DNA of 64,000 nucleotides from an uncultured Aquimarina sp. (GTDB taxonomy: Bacteria; Bacteroidota; Bacteroidia; Flavobacteriales; Flavobacteriaceae): positions 455,968 to 519,967 of the forward strand of contig CANMSO010000005.1 of the NCBI GenBank assembly GCA_947500545.1, read 5' to 3'. The position numbers and the translations under genes were made by a program. Position 1 is the first letter of the stretch; every line of letters begins with the position of its first letter. A model generated the notes under the pieces. The model had not been told where the DNA came from and did no database searches. It worked only from the letters and a program-made list of their open reading frames with translations. Positions 1 to 9,827 of this stretch are shown here, one piece after another.

Positions 1-1
1 A

Positions 2-571
2 GAATTCATTTCAAAAACCACCCCTAATCTCACTGAAGATTTCCCGTTCTTAAAACTATCAGAAAACAGCGTGTTTTTAATGACACCAGAAGAGCAATTA
101 TCACTTCAGTTGGATATACAGCGTATGCATTCTGTTTTTCAAAACCCACATCCCTATCAAGAAAAAATGCTGGAAGGAATGTTGATTTCGGTACTCTACA
201 ACTGTAAGTCGATTTATGAACGTTACAAAACTACTGAGAGTCATCTATCTCGTGGGCAGGTACTTTTACAACGCTTTCAACAACTGGTCAACAAACTTTA
301 TATCGACTCAAAAAGTGTAAGAGATTATGCGGAGCAGTTAAACGTAACACCTAATTATTTAACCACTATTGTTAAACAAATCACAGGAAAGACAGCTAAA
401 GATGTTATTCAAGAACGTGTGTTTTTGGAAAGTAAAAATATGCTCGCTTTTTCATCTCTAGACATTGCCGAGATCGCATACCAACTCAACTTTCAAGAAG
501 CAACACATTTTACACGTTTTTTCAAAAAAATAAGCGGAACTACACCTAATAAATTCAGACAAACGCGATAG
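2..571 (+). CDS. AraC-family transcriptional regulator, 5'-truncated by window edge
   Basis: The reading frame is open from base 2 to the stop at 571, so the true start lies outside the window; the GTG at 71 is only an internal codon. The C-terminal ~100 residues are an AraC-type double helix-turn-helix domain: a first HTH around VRDYAEQLNVTPNYLTTIVK and a second around DIAEIAYQLNFQEATHFTRF, ending in the family signature FKKISGTTPNKFR. This is known to bind DNA and activate or repress nearby genes. The N-terminal ligand-binding part is mostly missing, so no effector can be proposed. It may control the sugar dehydrogenase genes that follow 230 nt downstream, but that is inference from position only. 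Confidence 0.9.
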   Translation, partial: EFISKTTPNLTEDFPFLKLSENSVFLMTPEEQLSLQLDIQRMHSVFQNPHPYQEKMLEGMLISVLYNCKSIYERYKTTESHLSRGQVLLQRFQQLVNKLYIDSKSVRDYAEQLNVTPNYLTTIVKQITGKTAKDVIQERVFLESKNMLAFSSLDIAEIAYQLNFQEATHFTRFFKKISGTTPNKFRQTR

Positions 572-803
572 TCATTATTTAGGTCATTTTACAGTAGAAA
601 GTGATTATTTCTTCGCTGTATTTATTCCGGAATTTGTAGTGTAATTGTAAAAGATTGAATTATGAACAAGAAGAGAATAGCCCTAGTTACAGAATAGGGT
701 ATTTCAGCTTAAAATTACCACTCAACACGAGCTATGAGATTAACATAAATTATAGATTACAAACAATATTTCTTTGTATTTTTCTAAAGTAAATATTGTA
801 TCC

Positions 804-1919
804 ATGAAGAATTCTATTTTCTTAGTCATTTATGTGTTTTTCACTACTTTATCCTGTGCCCAGGAAAAGAAAAATGATATCGCATTAGAAGAAGATCCTA
901 AAAACTATACAACAGAATTGGTTGTTCCGGGATTACAGATCCCATGGGGAATGGTTTGGTTGCCCGATAAGAGTATGCTCATTACTGAAAAAAGTGGTAA
1001 TTTAATTCATTTCAAAAATGGTAGCAAAACACTAGTAACCAATGTTCCAGAAGTTTACAACAGAAATCAAGGAGGGTTATTGGATATCGAATTACACCCA
1101 AAATATGAAGAAAACGGGTGGATTTACATTACATATTCCTCTAAAGAAGGAACTGAAAAAGGTGGGAATACGGCCCTAATTAGAGCTAAACTAGAGGATA
1201 ATCGATTAACCAATATCCAAAAATTATATAAAGCAACGCCAAACACTACTCGAGGTCATCATTTTGGGTCACGTATAGAATTTGACAATAATGGGTATCT
1301 ATATTTTTGCATTGGTGATCGAGGAAATCGAGATGTTAACCCACAGGACATTACGAGAGATGGCGGAAAAATATATAGACTAAATGATGATGGAAGCATC
1401 CCAAAGGATAATCCTTTTATAAACAAAAAGGGTGCTAAAAAAGCCATTTTTTCTTATGGTCATCGCAACCCGCAAGGAATGGCAATACATCCAGATGGTA
1501 CAATTTGGGTTCATGAACACGGTCCAAAAGGTGGTGATGAAATTAATACCATCAAAAAAGGTGTAAACTACGGATGGCCAGTAATAACATATGGTTTAAA
1601 TTATAGTGGTACTTCTATAACCAACATTACCAAAAAAGAAGGAATGGAGCAACCTTTATACTACTGGACCCCATCCATTGCACCAAGCGGAATGGATTTC
1701 ATAACCAGCGACAAATATCCAGATTGGAAAAATAATCTACTGGTAGGTTCATTGGTATTTCAATATTTAGAGTTAGTTGAATTGACTAATAATAAAGTTA
1801 CAAAACGAAAAAAATTACTGGATGGCATCGGTAGAGTTCGAAATGTGAGACAAGGTCCAGATGGGTTTGTTTATGTAGCGGTGGAAAATAAAGGTATCGT
1901 GAAATTAATCCCAAATTAA
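804..1919 (+). CDS. PQQ-dependent sugar dehydrogenase, lipoprotein
   Basis: 371 aa. A TTG 30 nt upstream is in frame, but the ATG at 804 puts a lipoprotein signal (hydrophobic helix ending LSC) at the N-terminus, so I use it. The mature protein matches the soluble aldose sugar dehydrogenase / GSDH beta-propeller family: VPGLQIPWGMVWLPD near the start, GGLLDIELHP, GHHFGSRIEFD, then SYGHRNPQGMAIHP and EHGPKGGDEIN, which are the family's PQQ and calcium loop regions. It would oxidise an aldose in the periplasm and pass electrons on. The next gene, starting directly after its stop, is a c-type cytochrome and is the obvious electron acceptor. The true substrate cannot be read from sequence. Confidence 0.9.
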   Translation: MKNSIFLVIYVFFTTLSCAQEKKNDIALEEDPKNYTTELVVPGLQIPWGMVWLPDKSMLITEKSGNLIHFKNGSKTLVTNVPEVYNRNQGGLLDIELHPKYEENGWIYITYSSKEGTEKGGNTALIRAKLEDNRLTNIQKLYKATPNTTRGHHFGSRIEFDNNGYLYFCIGDRGNRDVNPQDITRDGGKIYRLNDDGSIPKDNPFINKKGAKKAIFSYGHRNPQGMAIHPDGTIWVHEHGPKGGDEINTIKKGVNYGWPVITYGLNYSGTSITNITKKEGMEQPLYYWTPSIAPSGMDFITSDKYPDWKNNLLVGSLVFQYLELVELTNNKVTKRKKLLDGIGRVRNVRQGPDGFVYVAVENKGIVKLIPN

Positions 1920-2384
1920 ATGAAAAAACATCTAAAACGATTCTTTATATTAGAAGTTACGGTATTCATTCTCAGCATTTCTATCGCAGCGCAAAAAGGA
2001 AAGTCGGACACAAAATATGTTTCTTATCCAAAGCAAGAAGTTCAGGATACAAAATTATCCGAAAGTATTATTCGTGGTAAAGAAATTTATGCAGATTTCT
2101 GTATGCAGTGTCATTTGCCAGATGGAAAAGGAACACCTAATGTATTTCCCCCTCTTGCCGGATCAGATTGGTTGATTAACAAACGAAAAGAAAGTATTCA
2201 TTCTATAAAATATGGATTAAATGGACCTATACAAGTTAATGGAAAGCCTTACAATAGTGCAATGACCTCTTTAGGATTAGAGGATGAAGAAATTGTAGAC
2301 GTAATGAACTATATCATGAATAGTTGGGGTAATACTCAAGAAAAAATTGTTACCTTACAGGAAGTTTCCGATATAAAGAATTAA
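1920..2384 (+). CDS. Exported monohaem cytochrome c
   Basis: 154 aa with an N-terminal signal peptide (MKKHLKRFFILEVTVFILSISIAAQ). A single haem attachment site CMQCH lies near residue 61, preceded by GKEIYADFC as in class I cytochromes c, and a later NVFPPLAG segment and methionine-rich region (MTSLGLEDEEIVDVMNYIMNS) could supply the distal Met ligand. Its ATG begins at the base after the stop of the sugar dehydrogenase, so the two are translationally coupled. The pair looks like a periplasmic dehydrogenase plus dedicated electron carrier feeding the respiratory chain. Confidence 0.92.
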   Translation: MKKHLKRFFILEVTVFILSISIAAQKGKSDTKYVSYPKQEVQDTKLSESIIRGKEIYADFCMQCHLPDGKGTPNVFPPLAGSDWLINKRKESIHSIKYGLNGPIQVNGKPYNSAMTSLGLEDEEIVDVMNYIMNSWGNTQEKIVTLQEVSDIKN

Positions 2385-2428
2385 TTATATAACAATCATA
2401 GAATATTTTACGTTAATCATAATATTCT

Positions 2429-3223
2429 ATGTACACGCAAATGAGGGGCAAAAATTCGATTAACGAGATATTCTTTATGGGGTTTTTAACATTTTTTTCA
2501 ATGTCAATAACCTCACACTCGATTAATGCTCAAAACGAAATAGATTCTCCTAATAGATATAGATTTAAATATAAGTCAGAATTATATAAAGGAACCAGAC
2601 TTCAAATAACCGAACAGTTACGAGCATTAAAAAACGATTCAAAATTTGTAGATATTCCTAATGAAATCGAAGAAGAACTTACTTCGCTTTTTACAACAAC
2701 CAAGAAACAAGCGATACCCAAATTTTACAAAAAACATGCAATTACATTTCTAGACGCACTATATAGTTATGAGGATTTTGCTAATGTTTATGAAAACGCC
2801 TTATATGAAATCGTAAAAAAAGTAAAAAATGATATTTACGTGGTTGATTTTAAATTTGAAAGGCAGTTTATAAAAAGTAAAGTGAAATTTGATCGTATCT
2901 TGAAAGAAGACATAACAAATCTGGAAAAATTTGAACAAGCAAAAAAAGACCTTGTTGATAGTCAAACCAAATTATCATGCCATCGTTGGATGAAGAACAA
3001 GTTTGAGAAATATAAAAATATAGACATCATTAAAAATCCAGATGAATTAATGAAAGCTTTCAAAAAAACAGAAGCGGTGCATGTCTACAAACTATACATC
3101 GAAAATCGTATCGAAAAAATTAAACCTTACTTAGAGAATCAGGTTATCGATTTTTATTATAAAAAATCTTTGCACGAAATCAATCCAGAGGTACTCGACC
3201 TTCATTATATAACCAAAATATAG
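2429..3223 (+). CDS. Exported protein of unknown function
   Basis: 264 aa. I do not recognise a family. A hydrophobic stretch around residues 14-34 ending in SINAQNE looks like a signal peptide; the ATG at 2441 (residue 5) is an equally good start. The rest is lysine- and glutamate-rich and predicted mostly helical, with three cysteine-poor segments and one CHRW motif near residue 184. It follows the cytochrome gene by 44 nt and may belong to the same transcript, but no functional link is visible. Confidence 0.7.
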   Translation: MYTQMRGKNSINEIFFMGFLTFFSMSITSHSINAQNEIDSPNRYRFKYKSELYKGTRLQITEQLRALKNDSKFVDIPNEIEEELTSLFTTTKKQAIPKFYKKHAITFLDALYSYEDFANVYENALYEIVKKVKNDIYVVDFKFERQFIKSKVKFDRILKEDITNLEKFEQAKKDLVDSQTKLSCHRWMKNKFEKYKNIDIIKNPDELMKAFKKTEAVHVYKLYIENRIEKIKPYLENQVIDFYYKKSLHEINPEVLDLHYITKI

Positions 3224-3273
3224 TTTGCTAAAAGAAATGTTCTTAAAATTATTTTATTAGCTTGGTGTATTAA

Positions 3274-4359
3274 ATGAATTTTCCTCAAAAAACATATAAT
3301 GTCATTGGCTTAATGTCCGGGACTTCTCTGGATGGTTTGGATATTGCATATTGCGTATTTGAAAAGAAAAACGATTCCTGGTCTTTTTCCTTAAAAAAAT
3401 CAGAAGCTATTGATTATTCTTCAGAATTAAAAGAACAATTAAAAAGCACAATAAACCTAGAAGCTTCAGAATTATTGGCGTTTCATAATATGTACGGAAA
3501 TTGGTTGGGAAAGCAAGTCAAAAGTTTTATCGATAAAAATTATATCAACGTTGATTTTATTGCCAGCCATGGTCATACCGTTTTTCATCAACCGGAAATT
3601 GGTCTAACATATCAAATCGGGTCTGGACAACATATTGCTAATACAAGTGGTAAAAAAGTGATTTGCGATTTTAGAACTAATGATGTTGCTCTTGGTGGTC
3701 AGGGAGCTCCCCTAGTACCAATTGGAGATCAATTATTGTTTAGTGATTATGATTTTTGCTTGAATCTGGGTGGAATTAGCAACATTTCTTTTGATAGTGC
3801 TGGAAAAAGGATGGCTTATGATATTTCACCTGCCAATATGCTGCTAAATTTTATTTGCAAAAAAATAAACATGGAGTTTGATAAAGGGGGTAAACTTGCG
3901 GCTGCCGGAACCACAAACATCGATTTGTTAAACAAGTTGAATACTTTGGCGTATTACAAACTCCCCTACCCCAAATCTCTGGGATATGAATGGTTTAAGG
4001 AGAATATTATTCCCCTTATCCAAAACACGCACGATTCTGTAGAAAACCTCTTGAATACTTCTATCTCTCATATTACAAAGCAAATAGCTAGCGATATTAA
4101 AAATACAGGAAAAGAAAACTCAACACTTCTTGTCACAGGAGGAGGCGCAAAAAATAAGTTTTTGATTGAAAAGCTACAGCAAGAACTAGGTGAATTTTCA
4201 AAAGTTATTGTGCCAAAAGAGCAAATTATCGATTATAAAGAAGCTATAATCTTTGGATTTATGGGCGTTCTTAGAGAAAGAAATGAGGCAAATTGCTTAC
4301 AATCAGTGACCGGAGCTAGCAAAAATTCTTCTTCGGGAGTTATTTACTATCCATCGTGA
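3274..4359 (+). CDS. anmK: Anhydro-N-acetylmuramic acid kinase
   Basis: 361 aa, usual length for AnmK. It phosphorylates and opens 1,6-anhydro-MurNAc released during cell-wall turnover, giving MurNAc-6-phosphate. Visible motifs are the N-terminal phosphate loop GLMSGTSLDGLDIAYC, the DFRTNDVALGGQGAPLVP segment, the NLGGISNIS strand and the C-terminal ATP site LVTGGGAKNKFL. The start at 3274 puts the phosphate loop 12 residues from the N-terminus, as in the family. The gene stands alone between an unknown exported protein and udk. Confidence 0.97.
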   Translation: MNFPQKTYNVIGLMSGTSLDGLDIAYCVFEKKNDSWSFSLKKSEAIDYSSELKEQLKSTINLEASELLAFHNMYGNWLGKQVKSFIDKNYINVDFIASHGHTVFHQPEIGLTYQIGSGQHIANTSGKKVICDFRTNDVALGGQGAPLVPIGDQLLFSDYDFCLNLGGISNISFDSAGKRMAYDISPANMLLNFICKKINMEFDKGGKLAAAGTTNIDLLNKLNTLAYYKLPYPKSLGYEWFKENIIPLIQNTHDSVENLLNTSISHITKQIASDIKNTGKENSTLLVTGGGAKNKFLIEKLQQELGEFSKVIVPKEQIIDYKEAIIFGFMGVLRERNEANCLQSVTGASKNSSSGVIYYPS

Positions 4360-4393
4360 ATAAGTTTTATACTAAAGATTAACTTGCATTCTG

Positions 4394-4401
4394 TAAATTT
4401 G
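4394..4401 (+). promoter_or_regulatory. Bacteroidota -7 box upstream of udk
   Basis: TAAATTTG matches TAnnTTTG exactly and lies 17 nt before the udk start codon. No good TTG -33 box is found at the preferred 19 nt spacing, so support is from one box only. Confidence 0.45.
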
Positions 4402-4418
4402 CCAAAAAACAAATAAAG

Positions 4419-5027
4419 ATGCTAATTATTGGTATTGCCGGAGGTACGGGTTGCGGAAAAACTACTGTTGTTAACCACATTGTTAATGAACTACCTGAAA
4501 ATGAAGTATGTGTAATTTCACAAGATTCCTATTATAAAGACACTAGTCATCTAACCTATGACGAGAGAACCAAAATAAATTTTGATCACCCTCAATCTAT
4601 TGATTTTGATTTATTAGTAGAACATTTGTCCGAATTAAGAGATGGAAAAACAATCCAACAACCCGTGTATTCTTTTGTTGAGCATAACCGCACAGACGAA
4701 ACCGTTAGCACCAAACCAAGTAAGGTAATTATCGTAGAGGGTATTTTGATTCTAACCAATCAAAAAATTCGGGATATGTTTGATATAAAAATATATGTAC
4801 ATACCGATAGTGATGAACGGCTAATTAGAAGGCTTAAACGCGATATTGCAGAACGCGGAAGAGATATTGATGAAGTTTTAGACAGATATCAAAATACCTT
4901 AAAGCCAATGCACCAACAGTTCATTGACCCTACCAAAGAATATGCTGACCTTATTATCCCTAATAATCATTACAACAATGTAGCTGTTGATATTGTTCGC
5001 ACTATAATAAAGGAACGCTTGAATTAA
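4419..5027 (+). CDS. udk: Uridine kinase
   Basis: 202 aa, standard length. It transfers phosphate to uridine or cytidine in pyrimidine salvage. The P-loop GIAGGTGCGKTT is at residues 5-16, followed by the family segments SQDSYYKD and NFDHPQSIDFD, the Walker B-like VIIVEGILIL and the lid region RLIRRLKRDIAERGRD. It starts what may be a transcript with the FtsB-like gene 37 nt downstream and the methylmalonyl-CoA mutase small subunit; this order is common in flavobacteria. Confidence 0.97.
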   Translation: MLIIGIAGGTGCGKTTVVNHIVNELPENEVCVISQDSYYKDTSHLTYDERTKINFDHPQSIDFDLLVEHLSELRDGKTIQQPVYSFVEHNRTDETVSTKPSKVIIVEGILILTNQKIRDMFDIKIYVHTDSDERLIRRLKRDIAERGRDIDEVLDRYQNTLKPMHQQFIDPTKEYADLIIPNNHYNNVAVDIVRTIIKERLN

Positions 5028-5064
5028 CTTTTGTACCTTTACATCAAACATTATCCTACTTAGA

Positions 5065-5424
5065 TTGAAGCTTAAAAGTTATTTTCAGAAACTAAAAAAC
5101 AAACCGGCATTGATACCGATATTTGCTATATTTTTAAATAAATATGTGCTTATCGTATTACTTTTTGTGGTGTGGATGCTATTTCTGGATACCAACTCAT
5201 GGTTAATTCATAGAGAACTGGATCAGGAAATTCAGGAACTAGAGGATAACAAAAAATATTACATCAAGGAGATCATTAAAGATCAAAAAGATATTAAAGT
5301 ATTAAAGGACAGCAGCGAGCTAGAAAAATTTGCACGAGAAGAGTATTTCATGAAACGTGAGAATGAAGAAATTTATATCATCGAATATGAAGATAGCGTG
5401 CCTAAAACCAAGATAGATGACTAA
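5065..5424 (+). CDS. FtsB/DivIC-type septum formation initiator
   Basis: 119 aa starting at a TTG; there is no ATG upstream in frame and the next Met is already inside the membrane segment, so TTG is the best start. A single transmembrane helix (about residues 23-43) is followed by a predicted coiled coil rich in E, K and D, the usual shape of FtsB/DivIC proteins that stabilise the cell-division complex. The C-terminal segment with LEKFAREEYFMKRENEEIYIIE is the family's post-coil motif. It overlaps the next gene by 8 nt. Confidence 0.85.
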   Translation: MKLKSYFQKLKNKPALIPIFAIFLNKYVLIVLLFVVWMLFLDTNSWLIHRELDQEIQELEDNKKYYIKEIIKDQKDIKVLKDSSELEKFAREEYFMKRENEEIYIIEYEDSVPKTKIDD

Positions 5425-6778
5425 ATCCTTATTTGATAGTTTTGAAGAAGTATCTTCGAAGCAATGGAAACAAAAAATTCAGTTCGATCTCAAGGGTGCA
5501 GATTATAATGAAGCGCTCATTTTTAAAACTTTGGAAGGGATTGATATAAAACCATTTTATCATCAAGAAGATCTTGATGGAATTACCAACCTGGTTTCAC
5601 ATCCTTCAACATGGGATAATTCAATAAGAATAGAAGCTACAGAGGCGTCGTCTGCTAATCAAAAAGCAATTAAAGCAATAGATAAAGGTGCAGAAAGCCT
5701 ATTTTTTGTGATTAAAGATGAAAATGTAGATCCAGAAGGGCTTTTACACAACATTCCCAAGGACACCTCCATATTTATTGAAACTGAATTTCTTTCGAGT
5801 TCTTATGTTCAAAAACTAAATAGCATTGCTCAAACTAATAGAAATGATATTTACGTATTAACCGATATCATAAACAATCTTGCAGCTACGGGAAATTGGT
5901 TCAAAAACTTAAAAGAAGATCATCAAAATGTACAAGAAATTGCTAAATACGACTCGCTAAAGAGTGTTATGAGTATAGATATAAGTTTGTACCAAAATTC
6001 AGGCGCTACTATGGTACAACAATTAGCATATGCTTTTGCCCATGCTAATGAATACCTCAATTTCTTTAACAATAAAGATTTTAATCCTTTTAAGAAAACT
6101 AAACCTATATTTAAAGTTTCTATTGGTGGGAATTATTTCTTCGAGATTGCCAAACTAAGAGCAATTAGATTACTTTGGTCCACGTTAGCTGCAGAATACG
6201 GAGTCAAAGAAGATTGTCACATTTTGGCCTATCCTTCTCATAGAAACAAAACAATTTTGGATTACAATGTAAATATGTTACGAACCACTACAGAATGTAT
6301 GAGTGCAATACTAGGTGGCGCAAATACAATCTACAATATTGCATATGATGACATTTATAATCTTGAAAATGATTTTGGTACGAGAATTTCTTTGAATCAA
6401 CTTTTGATATTAAAGAATGAAAGCTATATGGATCTGGTTAGCAATCCTGCTTCAGGATCCTATTATATTGAGAGTTTAACAGATCAATTAGCAGAAAAAG
6501 GCCTTTCATTATTCAAAAACATTGAAGAAGGCGGTGGTTTTTTAAATCAACTAAAATCTGGGATTATTCAGAAAAAAATTAAAGAAAGCGCAAACAAAGA
6601 ACAAGAGCTATTTGATAACGAAAAAATTATTCTAACGGGCTCAAACAAGTACAAAAATCAAGAAGAAGTAATTCCAGCTTTTCAAAAAAGTATATTTCAA
6701 AGTAAAAATGTAAGAAAAACACTACTTGAACCTATTTTAAAAAGTCGATTAAGTGAGGTAATCGAGAAAAAAGTGTAA
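5417..6778 (+). CDS. mutA: Methylmalonyl-CoA mutase small subunit
   Basis: 453 aa. It resembles the TIM-barrel part of methylmalonyl-CoA mutase (for example KFxVSIGGNYFFEIAKLRAIRLLW and DFGTRISLNQLLILKNES) but has no C-terminal B12-binding domain, as expected of the non-catalytic beta subunit in the two-subunit enzyme. It partners the 710-aa catalytic subunit at 7615-9747. The ATG overlaps the stop of the FtsB-like gene by 8 nt. An unknown exported protein is placed between the two mutase subunits, which are more often adjacent. Confidence 0.92.
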   Translation: MTKSLFDSFEEVSSKQWKQKIQFDLKGADYNEALIFKTLEGIDIKPFYHQEDLDGITNLVSHPSTWDNSIRIEATEASSANQKAIKAIDKGAESLFFVIKDENVDPEGLLHNIPKDTSIFIETEFLSSSYVQKLNSIAQTNRNDIYVLTDIINNLAATGNWFKNLKEDHQNVQEIAKYDSLKSVMSIDISLYQNSGATMVQQLAYAFAHANEYLNFFNNKDFNPFKKTKPIFKVSIGGNYFFEIAKLRAIRLLWSTLAAEYGVKEDCHILAYPSHRNKTILDYNVNMLRTTTECMSAILGGANTIYNIAYDDIYNLENDFGTRISLNQLLILKNESYMDLVSNPASGSYYIESLTDQLAEKGLSLFKNIEEGGGFLNQLKSGIIQKKIKESANKEQELFDNEKIILTGSNKYKNQEEVIPAFQKSIFQSKNVRKTLLEPILKSRLSEVIEKKV

Positions 6779-6867
6779 ATAATCGTTAATATTTCCTAAC
6801 TTATTGTTAACTTGCATCTAAATTATTAAAATAGAGCTTATACATTAACTTTACTAAACCCTAATCA

Positions 6868-7494
6868 ATGCCCCTTAAGATTAGATCAAGGATTATCGTC
6901 TTATTTTTGATAGCATCCCCTCGATTTACTTATGCGCAATCTGTTAATAATTGCCTTAGTGTAGACGAAACTGGTATTATAAAAAGAGCATATGAATCTT
7001 TCGAAAATGATTTATTTAGTTATTACCAATTTGGTAACGATTCTATAAAAACATATAGAACCTTCTTAGCAGAAGTGGCCAGTTTGTCAATAAATCTCAG
7101 AAAACTACCTTCCGATAATTCTATTCAGCTGACTCGTGAATTTAAAAAAATAGCTGACAATAAAAATTCTCTTTGGATAAAGTTAAGTGAGTATGAAAAT
7201 CAAGAGGCTGTAAAAAAATCATCCCCTACCACATCTGGTAAAAATGAGAAAGAAGTTCTAATTTTTAATTATAGAGGCGGATTTATACAATGCCTTAAAA
7301 ACACAAGCGATAGCGATGATTTTAAGGATATCGTAAATTCTCTGGAAGAAGATGGAAATGTAAGTACTTCGCTTATTTCTCAAAAAATCTATTATATGAC
7401 AGATAGAGAGTTTTCTAAAATTGAGATCAAAAATTTTATTGCATTTGATATTTACTATTCAATATTAATGGTGATAGAAAAAGCTTTTGGGTAA
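6868..7494 (+). CDS. Exported protein of unknown function between mutase subunits
   Basis: 208 aa with a signal peptide (MPLKIRSRIIVLFLIASPRFTYAQ). No family recognised. The mature part begins SVNNCLSVDE and contains two further possible helical segments (ENDLFSYYQFGNDSIKTYRTFLAEVASLS; NFIAFDIYYSILMVIEKAFG). The upstream gap of 89 nt has a near -7 box (TAACTTTA), so it may be transcribed separately. Location between the two methylmalonyl-CoA mutase genes is odd for a periplasmic protein. Confidence 0.65.
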   Translation: MPLKIRSRIIVLFLIASPRFTYAQSVNNCLSVDETGIIKRAYESFENDLFSYYQFGNDSIKTYRTFLAEVASLSINLRKLPSDNSIQLTREFKKIADNKNSLWIKLSEYENQEAVKKSSPTTSGKNEKEVLIFNYRGGFIQCLKNTSDSDDFKDIVNSLEEDGNVSTSLISQKIYYMTDREFSKIEIKNFIAFDIYYSILMVIEKAFG

Positions 7495-7614
7495 TTTTTA
7501 TCATATTCGCATTAAAGTCATAAATAGAATAACTTTTTTAAATAAAAATCATTTCTAAAAGCTTAATTTTATAGCCTCGATAATTTATCTCTCATAAAAA
7601 TGAGGCTTTGAGTA

Positions 7615-9747
7615 ATGAATAGAAAAGACTTACAAAATATACAATTACCAAAAAAAGTAGGATCTAAAAGCTCGCAAAAAATTTCTGTCTTTACCACTTC
7701 AGAAGGAATTGACATTAAATCTTCCTATATCAAGGACAATATTGCTAATTTAGACCATCTTAATTTCTCCGCAGGATTACCTCCCTTTTTGCGAGGACCA
7801 TATTCAACAATGTATGTTCGAAGACCATGGACTATTAGACAATATGCCGGTTTTTCGACTGCTGAAGAAAGTAATGCTTTCTATCGTAGAAATCTTGCCG
7901 CGGGACAGAAAGGACTTTCTGTAGCTTTTGACCTAGCAACGCATAGAGGTTATGACAGTGATCACGAAAGAGTGGTTGGAGACGTTGGTATGGCAGGAGT
8001 GGCAATAGACTCAGTGGAAGACATGAAAGTGCTTTTTGATCAAATTCCACTAGATAAGATGTCAGTTTCTATGACAATGAATGGTGCGGTATTGCCTATT
8101 ATGGCATTTTATATTGTAGCAGCAGAAGAACAGGGTGTTGACAAAAACCTACTATCAGGAACTATTCAAAACGATATCCTAAAAGAGTTTATGGTACGTA
8201 ATACATACGTTTATCCTCCTACTCCATCAATGCGCATTATAGGTGATATTTTCAAATATTGCTCTAAAAACATGCCGAAATTTAACCCGATAAGTATTTC
8301 GGGATATCATATGCAAGAAGCGGGAGCTACATGCGATATAGAATTAGCATATACTTTGGCCGATGGTCTTGAATATATTAGAAAAGGGATAGAAGCGGGA
8401 ATGGATGTCGATTCTTTTGCTCCTCGCCTATCTTTTTTCTGGGCAATAGGAATGAATCATTTTATGGAAATTGCCAAAATGAGAGCGGCGAGAATGCTTT
8501 GGGCAAAATTAATTAAACAATTCAATCCAAAAAATCCCAAGTCATTGATGCTACGGACCCATTGCCAAACTAGTGGATGGAGTTTAACTGCTCAAGATCC
8601 ATTTAACAATGTAGCACGTACATGTATTGAGGCCAGTGCTGCCGCCTTTGGAGGAACACAAAGTTTACACACCAATGCTTTGGATGAGGCTATAGCATTA
8701 CCCACCGATTTTTCTGCAAGAATTGCCAGAAATACACAAATATATCTACAAGAAGAAACCCAAATCACGAGAACTGTTGATCCTTGGGCAGGAAGTTACT
8801 ACGTAGAATCTTTAACTAATGACATTGCTGAAAAAGCTTGGAAACTGATTGAAGAGGTTGAAGAATTAGGAGGAATGACCAAAGCCATAGAAGCAGGAAT
8901 TCCTAAAATGAGAATTGAAGAAGCTGCAGCTCGAAAACAAGCGAGAATTGATAGCGAACAAGATGTAATCATTGGGGTTAATAAATACAAATTAGAAGAG
9001 GAAGAAGCGATCAGCACTCTTAAAGTAGATAATAATGCCGTGCGAACTCAGCAAATAGAAGGGTTAGAAAAAGTAAAATCTACTAGAGATAATGAAGCTG
9101 TAAAAAGAGTTTTAGCCAAATTAACTACAGCTGCAAGTGATGAAAATGCAAATCTATTAACTTTAGCTGTTGAAGCAGCGAGATTACGAGCAACTCTAGG
9201 TGAAATTAGTGACGCTCTAGAGGAAGAATTCGGACGACATAAAGCACAAATTAAAACGTTCACAGGAGTGTATGCAAAAGAAATAAAAAACGATGAATCT
9301 TTTAATAAAGCAAGAGAATTAGCAAATCAATTTGCAGAATTAGAAGGTCGTAGACCCAGAATCATGATTGCCAAAATGGGACAAGATGGCCATGATCGCG
9401 GAGCTAAGGTAGTAGCTACAAGCTATGCAGATGTAGGTTTTGATGTTGATATTGGCCCTCTTTTTCAAACTCCCATAGAAGCTGCCAAACAAGCTGTTGA
9501 GAATGATGTGCATATTGTTGGTGTTTCTTCCCTTGCTGGTGGACACAAGACCTTGGTACCGCAAATTGTTGCCGAACTCAAAAAATATGGTAGAGAAGAT
9601 ATCATGATCATTGTTGGTGGTGTAATTCCTCCTGATGATTATGATTTCCTATTTGAGGCAGGAGCCGTCGCTATTTTTGGTCCTGGAACAAAGATCAGTG
9701 ATGCCGCTATTACAATCTTAGAAATATTAATCTCAACGTTTGAGTAA
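7615..9747 (+). CDS. scpA: Methylmalonyl-CoA mutase large (catalytic) subunit
   Basis: 710 aa, the normal length. It interconverts (R)-methylmalonyl-CoA and succinyl-CoA using adenosylcobalamin. The N-terminal barrel carries [20 protein letters not shown] (CoA/substrate region) and [16 protein letters not shown]; the C-terminal B12 domain (about residues 575-705) has the base-off signature [11 protein letters not shown], with the His that binds cobalt, followed by the GVSSLAGGH loop and VGGVIPPDD. The gene is also called mutB. A strong hairpin terminator follows at 9761-9781. Confidence 0.97.
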   Translation: MNRKDLQNIQLPKKVGSKSSQKISVFTTSEGIDIKSSYIKDNIANLDHLNFSAGLPPFLRGPYSTMYVRRPWTIRQYAGFSTAEESNAFYRRNLAAGQKGLSVAFDLATHRGYDSDHERVVGDVGMAGVAIDSVEDMKVLFDQIPLDKMSVSMTMNGAVLPIMAFYIVAAEEQGVDKNLLSGTIQNDILKEFMVRNTYVYPPTPSMRIIGDIFKYCSKNMPKFNPISISGYHMQEAGATCDIELAYTLADGLEYIRKGIEAGMDVDSFAPRLSFFWAIGMNHFMEIAKMRAARMLWAKLIKQFNPKNPKSLMLRTHCQTSGWSLTAQDPFNNVARTCIEASAAAFGGTQSLHTNALDEAIALPTDFSARIARNTQIYLQEETQITRTVDPWAGSYYVESLTNDIAEKAWKLIEEVEELGGMTKAIEAGIPKMRIEEAAARKQARIDSEQDVIIGVNKYKLEEEEAISTLKVDNNAVRTQQIEGLEKVKSTRDNEAVKRVLAKLTTAASDENANLLTLAVEAARLRATLGEISDALEEEFGRHKAQIKTFTGVYAKEIKNDESFNKARELANQFAELEGRRPRIMIAKMGQDGHDRGAKVVATSYADVGFDVDIGPLFQTPIEAAKQAVENDVHIVGVSSLAGGHKTLVPQIVAELKKYGREDIMIIVGGVIPPDDYDFLFEAGAVAIFGPGTKISDAAITILEILISTFE

Positions 9748-9760
9748 AGAACAAAAAATA

Positions 9761-9781
9761 CTATGCGCGCATAGCTTTTTT
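9761..9781 (+). terminator. Rho-independent terminator after methylmalonyl-CoA mutase
   Basis: A perfect 14-bp palindrome CTATGCGCGCATAG, which folds as a 5-bp stem with CGCG loop, is followed by C and six T residues. Confidence 0.7.
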
Positions 9782-9827
9782 GAAGTATTAATTGTAACTT
9801 TCACCAAATATTGACAATCATACACCT

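Noticed and set aside
662..697. 11-codon ORF and CCCTA/TAGGG inverted repeat between AraC and the sugar dehydrogenase
   Set aside because: Too short and weak to call a gene, operator or terminator.
3960..3975. CCCTACCCC in anmK, reverse GGGGTAGGG
   Set aside because: Differs from the element in the last conserved T and A and is internal to a gene with no CGTT partner.
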